The notes beneath the pieces are model-generated. The model had not been told where the DNA came from. It searched no databases and saw only the letters and a list, made by a program, of their open reading frames with translations. From Spirochaetia bacterium (GTDB lineage: Bacteria > Spirochaetota > Spirochaetia > Treponematales > Breznakiellaceae): a DNA stretch of 14,129 bases. Within the stretch, counting starts at the first letter, position 1. Every line of letters starts with the position of its first letter. The DNA lies in the NCBI GenBank assembly GCA_025997595.1, contig BNUU01000042.1:1-14129 (forward strand), read 5' to 3'. Both the position numbers and the translations under genes were made by a program. Shown here piece after piece: positions 6,675-14,057 of this stretch.

Positions 6675-8195
6675 CTATATATAAAGCGGACTCAGCGCCT
6701 TCAGGTACTTATTATATTCCGCATACGCCTTATTGTATGCGGCCACAGTATTACTGTCGGGCTTTATGCTTTCGGTATCGCTGATATCAACATGCTCATC
6801 GGTCAGGGCCGCTATGCCAACCGGGGTTCCCTTTTTTTTCAACGAACTACTGTTCGTCAGGCACCAGAGCGCCTGAATTGCCCCGCCCATGGCGGCGGAT
6901 TCGGCGTTCACCGGCCGCTTAACGGGAATGTTCATGATATCCGCCGCCATCTGCCGCCAAATGGGACTTTTACTGCCCCCGCCGGTTATCCTGATTTCAC
7001 GGGCCTTGAACCCCAGCCCCTGGAATGCCTCCAGCCCGCAGCGCATGCCAAAAATGGCGGACTCCAGCGCGGCCCGTGCAACATTTTCCCGGCTGAAGTT
7101 TGCGGCGGTGATGCCGATTATGCTGGCCCGGCCATTGGGAAGATTCGGGGTCCGTTCACCGTTAAAGAAGGGCAGAAACACGATGCCATCCGCGCCGGGC
7201 CTGGCCTTCGCCGCCAGTTCATCCAGTTCTTTTACACCCAGGTTGAAGATACGCCGGGTCTCCTCGGTAGCAACGGTGCAGTTCATCGTACACAGAAGGG
7301 GCAGGTATCCTCCGGTGGAGGAATTAAAACCCGAGAGCCCGTTTTTGGGATCTGCCAGCGGCGTTTCCGAATAGCCGTACAGGGTTCCTGAGGTACCGAG
7401 ACTCATGGAGAGGAAACCGTCCCGAACCGTGCCGGTGCCGATGGCGCTCATCATATTATCCCCGCCCCCGGAGGAAACGGGGATACCCGCCGGAATCCCG
7501 AAACGTTTTGCCGCAGCGGCAGTAACAAAGCCGTTAGGCTCATCGGAATTGATAAGCGGGGGCAGCAGGCCGATGAGCTTTTCGTCAATGATGGCGCAGA
7601 TCTTCTGCGACCAGGATCGGGTTTTGCCGTTAAAAACAGCCATCCCCGAAGCGTCCCCGCACTCGGCCCGGTATTCGCCGGTGAAGCGGTAGTTAAGGTA
7701 ATCGTGGGGGAGCATGATGTAGCGCAGGCGGGCAAAGGCTTCACTTTTGTGCCGTTTAAGCCACAGTATCTTGGGGGCGGTAAAACCGGGCAGCATGAGG
7801 TTGCAGACCTCCGCGATCACCGCGTCATCTCCGCCGGCGGCCTCAGTAATTATGCGGCACTCTTCAGCAGTGGAAGTATCGTTCCAGAGTTTTACGTTGT
7901 ACAGGGCCCTGCCGTCCGCATCCAGGGGCACAAAACCGTGCTGGTGTCCGGAAATCCCTATCGCAGCGATACTGTTTTTTTGTTCCGGGGAAAAGGCGGC
8001 AAAACATTTTTCGAGGGCCGCGTCGTACCATTCCGTTTTCTGTTCGCGGGTCCCGTCGTTTTCCGCGATAAGTTCCACCGGCTCCTGGGTTGAGGCAGTA
8101 ATACTGCGGGCCTTCCAGTCGTACAGAACCACCTTGATACTTTGGGTACCCATGTCGATACCGGCAACCGTAGCTGCTTCAATCGTATTTGGCAT
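6675..8195 (-). CDS. xylB: Xylulokinase (FGGY carbohydrate kinase)
   Basis: The enzyme phosphorylates D-xylulose with ATP to xylulose 5-phosphate, feeding the pentose phosphate pathway. The 506-residue protein has both actin-like FGGY domains: phosphate-1 loop GIDMGTQSIKVVLYD (12-26), substrate motif SGHQHGFVPLD (82-92), LWNDTST (103-109), LPHDYLNYRFTGEY (162-175), the catalytic Asp D246 in SGGGDNM, SLGTSGTLYGYSE, and the late FGGY signature ITGGGSKSPIWRQMAADIM. GGAGGA lies 5 nt before the ATG. It is the last gene of a leftward operon, 23 nt after the second permease, so the imported sugar probably yields xylulose or a close relative. An eight-A run near the C-terminus (6832-6839) is prone to slippage. 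A related ketopentose or pentitol-derived substrate cannot be excluded. Confidence 0.9.
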   Translation of the reverse strand: MPNTIEAATVAGIDMGTQSIKVVLYDWKARSITASTQEPVELIAENDGTREQKTEWYDAALEKCFAAFSPEQKNSIAAIGISGHQHGFVPLDADGRALYNVKLWNDTSTAEECRIITEAAGGDDAVIAEVCNLMLPGFTAPKILWLKRHKSEAFARLRYIMLPHDYLNYRFTGEYRAECGDASGMAVFNGKTRSWSQKICAIIDEKLIGLLPPLINSDEPNGFVTAAAAKRFGIPAGIPVSSGGGDNMMSAIGTGTVRDGFLSMSLGTSGTLYGYSETPLADPKNGLSGFNSSTGGYLPLLCTMNCTVATEETRRIFNLGVKELDELAAKARPGADGIVFLPFFNGERTPNLPNGRASIIGITAANFSRENVARAALESAIFGMRCGLEAFQGLGFKAREIRITGGGSKSPIWRQMAADIMNIPVKRPVNAESAAMGGAIQALWCLTNSSSLKKKGTPVGIAALTDEHVDISDTESIKPDSNTVAAYNKAYAEYNKYLKALSPLYI

Positions 8196-8218
8196 CTTAT
8201 TCCTCCATTAGGTAAAAC

Positions 8219-9079
8219 TCATTCTTTTACGCCGCCGAGGGCTACGCCGGCTATAATGTAGCGTGAAAGCAGGAAGTAAATGACGAACAAGGGCAGCGAC
8301 GTGAGGGCTAATCCAAGATATACCGAACCGTATTCGGTTTTATATATATCGCCCCGTAAGAGGCTTACCATAATCGGCATGGTGTAATGGCTCTTGTCGG
8401 TAAGCAGGATGAGGGGCGTAAACAGGTTGTTCCAGCTGCCGACAAAGGAGAAAATCGCCTGGGTCGCTATGGCGGGCTTCATGATAGGCAGAATAATCCT
8501 GTTGAAGGTCGCAAATTCTCCGGAACCGTCTATGCGGGCGGCATCCACGATTTCAAGCGACAGGGAGGCAAGAAGATACTGGCGCATAAAAAACACCATT
8601 GCGGGCGCGGCTATCGCGGGCAGTATCAGCGGCCAAAGGCTGTTTGTCCAATGAATGCGGTACATAAACTGGTAGAACCCTATACCCGCAACCTGGGCGG
8701 GAATCATCAATACACACATGATAAAGGTGAAGAAGGCGTCCCGTGCTTTCCATGTATATGCCACCAGCGCATACGCCGTGAGGGATGAAAAGTACACCGC
8801 GCAGAGGGTTGCGCCTGAGGAAACCAGGATGGAGTTCATGAAACCAACCAGGGGGTTAAAACTCTTTCCCAGCAGTATGGCCCAGTTGTTGGCAAAGTAT
8901 TTTGACGGCAACAGCGATACTGCGTGCTGCTGAATTTCGAAGGTACTTCGGGTCGCGTTCATAAACATAATCCAGAAGGGCAGTATGCTTAAAACCGACA
9001 GGAATATACAAACAACATAAATAACCGTTTTGATCAGGTTGCGGGATATGGTATCGTTATGCCGGATTACCGTGCTCAT
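8219..9079 (-). CDS. Sugar ABC transporter permease, MalG type
   Basis: This is one of the two inner-membrane permease subunits of a carbohydrate-uptake ABC transporter (CUT1, MalG-like). The 286-residue protein has about six membrane segments (first at about 17-40, last at about 260-282). The EAA loop that contacts the ATPase is DAARIDGSGEFATFNRIILP (about 179-198), and the C-terminus GVALGGVKE is typical of MalG-like subunits. AAGGAGG lies 8 nt before the ATG. Its start overlaps the stop of the preceding permease by 4 nt (ATGA), a sign of translational coupling, and xylB follows 23 nt later. The substrate is inferred from xylB alone. Confidence 0.94.
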   Translation of the reverse strand: MSTVIRHNDTISRNLIKTVIYVVCIFLSVLSILPFWIMFMNATRSTFEIQQHAVSLLPSKYFANNWAILLGKSFNPLVGFMNSILVSSGATLCAVYFSSLTAYALVAYTWKARDAFFTFIMCVLMIPAQVAGIGFYQFMYRIHWTNSLWPLILPAIAAPAMVFFMRQYLLASLSLEIVDAARIDGSGEFATFNRIILPIMKPAIATQAIFSFVGSWNNLFTPLILLTDKSHYTMPIMVSLLRGDIYKTEYGSVYLGLALTSLPLFVIYFLLSRYIIAGVALGGVKE

Positions 9080-10038
9080 GCTGCCTGCCTCCTTGCCGCC
9101 CTTATCTGCTCTTTTCTCGCCTTTTTCAGCTTCTCCGCGTCTTTATCGCGCATAACGTAGAACAGTATCGCGGACAATACCGCAATTATAAGGAACATAA
9201 TCATACTCGCGGCGGCCGCCCGGTTGTACAGGTAACTTCCGCTGAAAGCCTGATTGTAAATAAATACACTGGTCGTAAGGGTGGCGTTATCGGGGCCTCC
9301 GAGGAGGAACAACCTCGGTATATCGAACATCTGTAAGCCGCCTATCATGCTTGTGATAAGGGTATAGAGCAGTATGGTCCGTAAACTGGGGAGGGTTATG
9401 CGGAAGAAGGTCTGCGTACCGGTAGCGCCGTCAATCGCCGCCGCCTCGAACAGTGCGGGATTTATGCCCAATACGCCGGCAATAAGCACGATCATGGTGC
9501 TGCCGTACCACATCCAGAACTGGATGAACGCCACAATACCCCGGGCCGTCCATTTTTGAAGCAGAAAATTCACCGGCTCGGATATAAACCCAAATTTTAC
9601 GGCAAGGTAGTTGACCGGGCTCATGGGATAAGCGAACAGGGAGTTAAACAATATTGCTATGGTTGCCGCAGTGATGATGTTCGGCATGTAGAGCATAACT
9701 TTGAAAGCCCCCTGCCCTTTTACTCTGATACGCTCATTGGTAAACCATGCGGTGAGCAGTAACGCCAGTGCTATCTGCGGAATAAAATTGATTATCCAGA
9801 TTGTCGCCGTATTGCGCAGGGATATCTGAAAAGAAGGATTTTGTGAAATAAGCTGAAAATTTTCAAATGGCTTGGCTAAAAAGTGAAACTCTGTTTTGCC
9901 CATACCCCGCAGGTCCGTAAAACCGATAGTTGCGGTATACAGTATGGGATATAACGAAAAAAGAAGAAACGCAAGCAGGAAGGGTATACAGAAAATATAC
10001 CCATACTTTGAATAAGAGTCGCTTGTATTACGCCCCAT
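9076..10038 (-). CDS. Sugar ABC transporter permease, MalF type
   Basis: This is the partner permease subunit of the same CUT1-type importer (MalF/UgpA-like). From the chosen start it has 320 residues and about six membrane segments, the first at about 13-36 (IFCIPFLLAFLLFSLYPILY). The EAA loop is EAAAIDGATGTQTFFRITLP (198-217), matching E-A-A-x3-G-x9-I-x-L-P. The C-terminus is a charged Lys/Arg-rich tail (RDKDAEKLKKARKEQ). The start at 10038 is preceded by AAAGGAGG 4 nt upstream; an in-frame ATG at 10074 would run back through a hairpin arm and has no ribosome site, so I rejected it. It follows the binding protein after an 86-nt gap with a hairpin and overlaps the next permease by 4 nt. Confidence 0.94.
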   Translation of the reverse strand: MGRNTSDSYSKYGYIFCIPFLLAFLLFSLYPILYTATIGFTDLRGMGKTEFHFLAKPFENFQLISQNPSFQISLRNTATIWIINFIPQIALALLLTAWFTNERIRVKGQGAFKVMLYMPNIITAATIAILFNSLFAYPMSPVNYLAVKFGFISEPVNFLLQKWTARGIVAFIQFWMWYGSTMIVLIAGVLGINPALFEAAAIDGATGTQTFFRITLPSLRTILLYTLITSMIGGLQMFDIPRLFLLGGPDNATLTTSVFIYNQAFSGSYLYNRAAAASMIMFLIIAVLSAILFYVMRDKDAEKLKKARKEQIRAARRQAA

Positions 10039-10067
10039 AACCCCTCCTTTAGAGTGAAGAATAATTA

Positions 10068-10105
10068 ACCACAAAGGACATGAAGATCTTTGTGTCCTTT
10101 GTGGT
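10068..10105. repeat. 13-bp-stem palindrome between binding-protein and permease genes
   Basis: ACCACAAAGGACA (10068-10080) and TGTCCTTTGTGGT (10093-10105) are perfect inverted arms around a 12-nt loop that itself contains AAGATCTT. In the leftward transcript the hairpin comes after the binding-protein stop and is followed by an AU-rich stretch, so it could stabilise the upstream mRNA or trim transcription, giving more binding protein than permease. The sequence ATCTTTGTGTCCT (10086-10098) recurs exactly at 12732-12744, so this is also a member of a dispersed repeat family. Confidence 0.7.
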
Positions 10106-10124
10106 CGCTTTTCTTATCTCGTCT

Positions 10125-11480
10125 TTAGCGAATGTCGAGGTTGTCCGCCACCTGCTGTTTGAAGTCCGCAATGGTCTTTTCCCGGGACTTGTTACCGGCG
10201 GTATACTCCCGCACCTGTCCGCGGTAGATGTTGTTGATTGATTCATCGTACTGGGTAAGGTTCTTGCCATTGGCGAATTGTCCCGCAGGTACGAATGCTT
10301 CAAACATATTCTGTCCGCCGAGGAACTCAAGGGCGCCGTTAGACTTGCTCATCACCGTGCCGGAACCGACCGTATCCTTGGTGCCGCCGGGGCCGTTAAG
10401 GGTACCGTTGGCCCAGTAATATTGCAGTCCGGTTTCGGAGTAGTCCAGGGTAACCCAATTAATGAAATCCCTGACGCCATCTTTTACCTTGCTGTCCTTG
10501 TTGGCCAAAAGCCAGGTGCCGCCCCAGAAGAAGCCGACCGTAGGCTCGCAAACCGCCCAGTCGCCGTAGGTGCCTTCGCCGGGTTTGCTGCCCCCGGAAT
10601 TGCCCGCCATGACGTAGTTGATAAGCCACGCGGGGCCGAAGAAGCCGAAGACCTTCTTTGCACCGGCATCTTTCATGTCGGCGAACCAGGCATCCTGCCA
10701 GTCCTGAGAATCGTTGTGGTAGCCGTTGTCTTTGAGCCGTTTTGAAAGATCGAGGAACTCTTCCCGTTTTGGGTCGATGTAGAACTTGCCGTCCACAATC
10801 CAGCCCTTGGCGGAGCTGTTTTCAACGGCGTGCCAAATGTCACCGTCGCTGGAAACGATGCCGTAGCCCTTTGCTTTAAGATCCGCCGCCGCCGCGAAGA
10901 ATTTATCCCAGCCGGGGCCGATTTTGGTTTTAATTACCGCCGGGTCATCGGTTCCCCAGACATCTTTGGCAATGGAACGCCGGTAAATGAAGGCGCCGCC
11001 GGTTGCCTGAAAGCCGAGGCCCACCAGGTCACTGCCCCGGGAACCGATATCGATGGTATATTGGGCGATGTCCGCTTCCTTAAGGGCTTTGTTCACATCA
11101 ATCCCCAAAGACGCGTAGGTCGCCGCAAAGCCTGAAGCATCCCCCTGGGTGTACTTCAACACAAAAGACGCTTCGGCGGTATAGATGTCGGGAGCGCCGC
11201 TGCCGCCGCCCGCAAGGGCCGCGTCAAGGGCCGGCTGATACGCGCCATCGGTGGTGGCGATGATCGTCGTCTTAACATCGTATTTCTGGGCAAATTCGGG
11301 GTGAAGTTCCCGGTACTTGTCGAGCATTTTGGGCACTTCGTCGGTGAAACTCCATAGATTGATAACCTGTTTGGCGCCGGTTGAACCGGACGCCCCATCA
11401 GACTTCTTGCTGCACCCGGCAAGAACCATTGCCATCAGCACGCAGCCGACAACAAACGCGGAAAAAACCCTTCTCTTCAT
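10125..11480 (-). CDS. Sugar-binding lipoprotein of an ABC transporter (family 1 extracellular solute-binding protein)
   Basis: This is the extracytoplasmic receptor that delivers a sugar to the two downstream permeases. The 451-residue protein starts with a lipoprotein signal: basic MKRR, a hydrophobic stretch, and the lipobox LAGC with the lipid-modified cysteine at C23, followed by a Ser/Gly-rich linker (SKKSDGASGSTG). The mature part begins INLWSFTDEVPKMLDKYRE, typical of family-1 binding proteins, and contains many aromatic residues that could stack on sugar rings (for example VGFFWGGTWLL and GLQYYWANG). AAGGAG lies 5 nt before the ATG. It is the first gene of the leftward operon, with a strong promoter 31 nt upstream. 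The ligand is unknown; a pentose or pentitol is inferred from xylB. Confidence 0.92.
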   Translation of the reverse strand: MKRRVFSAFVVGCVLMAMVLAGCSKKSDGASGSTGAKQVINLWSFTDEVPKMLDKYRELHPEFAQKYDVKTTIIATTDGAYQPALDAALAGGGSGAPDIYTAEASFVLKYTQGDASGFAATYASLGIDVNKALKEADIAQYTIDIGSRGSDLVGLGFQATGGAFIYRRSIAKDVWGTDDPAVIKTKIGPGWDKFFAAAADLKAKGYGIVSSDGDIWHAVENSSAKGWIVDGKFYIDPKREEFLDLSKRLKDNGYHNDSQDWQDAWFADMKDAGAKKVFGFFGPAWLINYVMAGNSGGSKPGEGTYGDWAVCEPTVGFFWGGTWLLANKDSKVKDGVRDFINWVTLDYSETGLQYYWANGTLNGPGGTKDTVGSGTVMSKSNGALEFLGGQNMFEAFVPAGQFANGKNLTQYDESINNIYRGQVREYTAGNKSREKTIADFKQQVADNLDIR

Positions 11481-11510
11481 ATAATCTCCTTCTCAAACGA
11501 ATATAAGATC

Positions 11511-11539
11511 ATTGTATTTAGTCTCACTTTGTTTGTCAA
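11511..11539 (-). promoter_or_regulatory. Near-consensus sigma-70 promoter of the sugar-uptake operon
   Basis: On the minus strand TTGACA (11534-11539) and TACAAT (11511-11516) are spaced by exactly 17 nt. Transcription would start near 11504, giving a 5' leader of about 24 nt that holds the ribosome site of the binding-protein gene. This is the best promoter match in the window. Confidence 0.75.
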
Positions 11540-11555
11540 ATGAAAAAAGCATACT

Positions 11556-11595
11556 AAAGTACTAATACATTGATAGTACGCCGGCTTAGTACTTT
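11556..11595. promoter_or_regulatory. Paired palindromic AGTACT elements, candidate regulator sites between galE and the sugar operon
   Basis: AAAGTACTAA (11556-11565) and TTAGTACTTT (11586-11595) are perfect inverted copies, each with a palindromic AGTACT core; the core centres are 30 bp apart, about three helical turns. A third AGTAC lies between them (11575-11579). They lie upstream of the sugar promoter's -35 box (about -52 to -91) and just upstream of galE, so they could bind an activator or a repressor acting on either gene. No regulator for them is encoded within this window near the site. Confidence 0.45.
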
Positions 11596-11624
11596 TGTAA
11601 CTATAAAAAAGCTTTGCCCTATTG

Positions 11625-11630
11625 TATAGT
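11625..11630 (+). promoter_or_regulatory. Possible -10 box for a leaderless galE transcript
   Basis: TATAGT ends 6 nt before the galE ATG, which would put the transcription start at or next to the A of the start codon. No convincing -35 box is found at the normal distance. The absence of a Shine-Dalgarno sequence before galE is consistent with a leaderless message, but this is weak evidence. Confidence 0.25.
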
Positions 11631-11636
11631 TCAACC

Positions 11637-12650
11637 ATGAATATTTTAATAATCGGCGGGGCCGGCTACATCGGCAGCCATGTGGCCCGGGAATTTCTGG
11701 ATCAGGGACACCGGGTGACGGTGTTTGATAACCTTTCAAGCGGCCTCAGACGGAATCTGTTCCCTGGGGCCCGTTTTATCCATGGGGACATCCTGGACTA
11801 TGCGGGGCTCATGCGGGCCGCGTCGGGCAAGCCGGATTCCATCGTGGGTAGCGCCGGCGGCAAGGCAGACGCGCCCTTTGACGCCCTCGTTCACCTGGCG
11901 GCCGCCAAAGCCGCCGGGGAATCCATGGTGAGGCCGGAAAAGTACTCGGTCAACAATATCAGCGGGACCATGAATATCCTCAACGCGGCGGCGGAAACGG
12001 GGATCAAAAACATCGTTTTTTCCTCCAGCGCGGCGGTTTACGGGGAGCCCCAATACCTCCCCATCGACGAGAAGCACCAGACAAACCCCGAAAACTACTA
12101 CGGCTTTACCAAGCTCGAAATCGAGCGGTTTCTGCACTGGTACGACAAGCTCAAGGGCATCCATTTTGCGGCCCTGCGCTACTTCAACGCGGCGGGCTAC
12201 GATGTAAAGGGCCGGATCGCCGGGCTTGAGCAGAACCCCGCGAATCTCATCCCCATCATCATGGAAGCCGCCGTCGGCATACGCAGGGAAGTGCAGATTT
12301 TCGGGGACGACTACGACACCCCGGACGGTACCTGTATCCGGGACTATGTCCACGTGAGCGATCTTGCCACAGGCCACGCGGCGGCCCTGGACTACATCAG
12401 CCGCACCGGGAAGAGCCTCTCCCTTAACCTGGGAAGCGAAACCGGCAGCTCCGTCCTGGAGGTCCTCGAAACCGCCCGGAAGGTGAGCGGCAGGCCCATC
12501 CCCGCCAAAACCGTCGGCCGCCGCCCCGGTGACCCCGCCAGGCTCACCGCCTCCTCGGGGCTTGCCCATGAACTTTTGGGCTGGAAGGCGAAGTATTCCG
12601 ACATGGAGACCCTGATCAAAACATCTTGGGATGTGTACAATAGACAGTGA
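11637..12650 (+). CDS. galE: UDP-glucose 4-epimerase family protein (extended SDR)
   Basis: The enzyme interconverts UDP-glucose and UDP-galactose with bound NAD, supplying precursors for surface glycans or using galactose. The 337-residue protein has the NAD-binding loop GGAGYIG (7-13), FDNLSSG, the catalytic serine region SSSAAVYGEP (129-138), the catalytic Tyr-x3-Lys Y155 and K159, then ALRYFNAAG and DGTCIRDYVHVSDLA, all typical of GalE. A Gly/Ser/Ala-rich insertion of roughly a dozen residues (about 62-80) precedes VHLAAAKAAGES. The ATG at 11637 starts directly at MNILIIGG; a TTG at 11622 would add five residues. Neither has a clear ribosome site. It stands alone, divergent from the sugar operon. 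Closely related epimerases acting on other UDP-sugars cannot be excluded. Confidence 0.9.
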   Translation: MNILIIGGAGYIGSHVAREFLDQGHRVTVFDNLSSGLRRNLFPGARFIHGDILDYAGLMRAASGKPDSIVGSAGGKADAPFDALVHLAAAKAAGESMVRPEKYSVNNISGTMNILNAAAETGIKNIVFSSSAAVYGEPQYLPIDEKHQTNPENYYGFTKLEIERFLHWYDKLKGIHFAALRYFNAAGYDVKGRIAGLEQNPANLIPIIMEAAVGIRREVQIFGDDYDTPDGTCIRDYVHVSDLATGHAAALDYISRTGKSLSLNLGSETGSSVLEVLETARKVSGRPIPAKTVGRRPGDPARLTASSGLAHELLGWKAKYSDMETLIKTSWDVYNRQ

Positions 12651-12665
12651 AAGTGAAGAGGAAGA

Positions 12666-12754
12666 GTAAACGCAAAGAGCGCAAAGGAAGAAGAGCAAAT
12701 GTACTTCAATATTCTTTGCGAACTTTGCGTAATCTTTGTGTCCTGTGCGTTTAC
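12666..12754. repeat. Imperfect palindromic repeat with GCAAAG units between galE and the peptidase
   Basis: GTAAACGCA (12666-12674) and TGCGTTTAC (12746-12754) are perfect outer arms. Inside, the left arm carries CGCAAAGAGCGCAAAGG and the right arm carries CTTTGCGAACTTTGCG and ATCTTTGTGTCCT, so units of about nine bases built on GCAAAG/CTTTGC repeat in opposite orientation. ATCTTTGTGTCCT is identical to 10086-10098. The right side is followed by a T-rich stretch (TTTTAATTTTTT), so the element may also end galE transcripts. It fills most of the 137-nt spacer. Confidence 0.6.
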
Positions 12755-12787
12755 TTTTAATTTTTTCGTATTTATGAGGTACTGGAA

Positions 12788-14047
12788 GTGAAAGGCAAGA
12801 TTTTCAGCTTTATCGATAATAGCGTTCCCCTTCTTATTGAACTGGAAACGGAGCTCTGCAAGCGGCCCGCCATTTCCCCCGATGCCGGGGGGGAGGGTGA
12901 ACTGGACAAGTGCGTGTTTCTGGAAGGGTGGCTCAAAGCCCAGGGCATCACCCAACTGGAACGGTTCGACGCCCCGGATGAGCGGGCAAAGGGCGGGGTC
13001 CGGCCAAGCCTTGCGGCAACCATTCCCGGTAAAAACGATGCCGGTCCCCGGCTGTGGATCATGAGCCATATCGACGTGGTACCGCCGGGGGAGGCGAGTC
13101 TCTGGAAAAGCGATCCCTGGACCGTGGTTCAGGCCGATGGCGGAACCCGTCCCGACGGCAGCCCCCTGGGTCCGCGCCTTATCGGCCGGGGGGCGGAGGA
13201 TAACCAGCAGGGGCTCACCTCGTCGGTGCTGGCGGCCCTGTCCCTCATCAAACTGGGGATCACCCCTTCCCGCACCGTAAAACTGTTGTTCGCCGCGGAT
13301 GAAGAAAACGGCAGCGCCTACGGCATCGCCTGGATTATCAAAAACAAGCCGGAGCTTTTCCGCAAGGACGACATGGTTCTGATCCCCGATGGGGGGGATC
13401 GTGAAGGGGCCGGCATCGAGATTGCCGAGAAGAACCTGGTCTGGGCGCGGTTTGTCACCCACGGGCTCCAGGCCCACGGGTCCCGGCCCGATCAGGGGGC
13501 CAACGCCCACCTTGCCGGGGCGGACCTGGCGGTGCGGCTCCATTACGGGCTTTCGGAAAAGTTTGCCGATCACGATCCCCTCTTCGAGCCCGACTATTCC
13601 ACCTTCCAGCCTACAAAAAAAGAGGCCAATGTCCCCAACATCAACACCATCCCCGGCGAGGACGTGTTCTGCATGGACATGCGCATCCTCCCCCGCTACC
13701 CGGTCAAGGCCGTGCTGACAGAAATCGATCGTATCAAGACGGAGGTGGAAGCGAAGCACAAGGTTACTATCACCTACACCACACCCCAGTGCATGGAGTC
13801 GAAGCCAACTTCCGCGGACGCCCCGCTGGTAAAGCTCCTTTCCCAAAGCGCTGCGGAAGTCTACGGCGTCAAGACCAAGCCCATCGGCATAGGCGGCGGG
13901 ACCGTGGGGGCCTACCTCCGCAACGAGGGCATCGATTCGGCGGTTTGGTGCCGCATCGACGACACCGCCCATCAGCCTAACGAGTACGCGATCATCGGGA
14001 ATATTCTGGGGGATGCGAAGGTGATGGCGCTGCTCATGATCGATTGA
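12788..14047 (+). CDS. M20 family zinc metallopeptidase/amidohydrolase
   Basis: Members of this family are two-zinc cytoplasmic enzymes that cleave dipeptides or N-acyl amino acids (dipeptidases, ArgE, DapE, CPG2-like). The 419-residue protein shows all the expected metal and catalytic residues: H94 and D96 in SHIDVVPPG, bridging D138 in GRGAEDNQQG, catalytic E172 and E173 in DEENGS, D201 in IPDGG, and the last ligand H395 in DTAHQPNEY. The small dimerisation domain sits between, with HGLQAHGSRP (225-234). The GTG start has GAGGT 7 nt upstream. The substrate cannot be assigned; TTPQ and the late GIGGGTVGAYLRNEGI segment recall DapE/ArgE-like and dipeptidase members. It follows galE but is separated from it by a repeat, so it may be its own transcription unit. 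Confidence 0.9.
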   Translation: MKGKIFSFIDNSVPLLIELETELCKRPAISPDAGGEGELDKCVFLEGWLKAQGITQLERFDAPDERAKGGVRPSLAATIPGKNDAGPRLWIMSHIDVVPPGEASLWKSDPWTVVQADGGTRPDGSPLGPRLIGRGAEDNQQGLTSSVLAALSLIKLGITPSRTVKLLFAADEENGSAYGIAWIIKNKPELFRKDDMVLIPDGGDREGAGIEIAEKNLVWARFVTHGLQAHGSRPDQGANAHLAGADLAVRLHYGLSEKFADHDPLFEPDYSTFQPTKKEANVPNINTIPGEDVFCMDMRILPRYPVKAVLTEIDRIKTEVEAKHKVTITYTTPQCMESKPTSADAPLVKLLSQSAAEVYGVKTKPIGIGGGTVGAYLRNEGIDSAVWCRIDDTAHQPNEYAIIGNILGDAKVMALLMID

Positions 14048-14057
14048 GTAGTGAGTA

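Noticed and set aside
6672..7391. Plus-strand open frame of 239 codons over xylB
   Set aside because: The minus strand carries all xylulokinase motifs; the plus-strand translation shows no domain.
10039..10074. Upstream extension of the first permease from ATG 10074
   Set aside because: It begins inside the hairpin arm, lacks a ribosome site, and a strong AAAGGAGG precedes ATG 10038.
11736..12698. Minus-strand open frame of 320 codons antisense to galE
   Set aside because: Composition shadow of galE; no family match and no ribosome site that I could see.
12661..12754. CRISPR array or tandem repeat array in the galE-peptidase spacer
   Set aside because: The units are about nine bases, imperfect and in inverted orientation, with no spacer-repeat alternation and no cas genes.
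12392..13972. Minus-strand open frame of 526 codons antisense to galE and the M20 peptidase
   Set aside because: It runs opposite to two well-supported genes, has no recognisable domain, and is explained by high GC at third codon positions keeping the antisense frame open.
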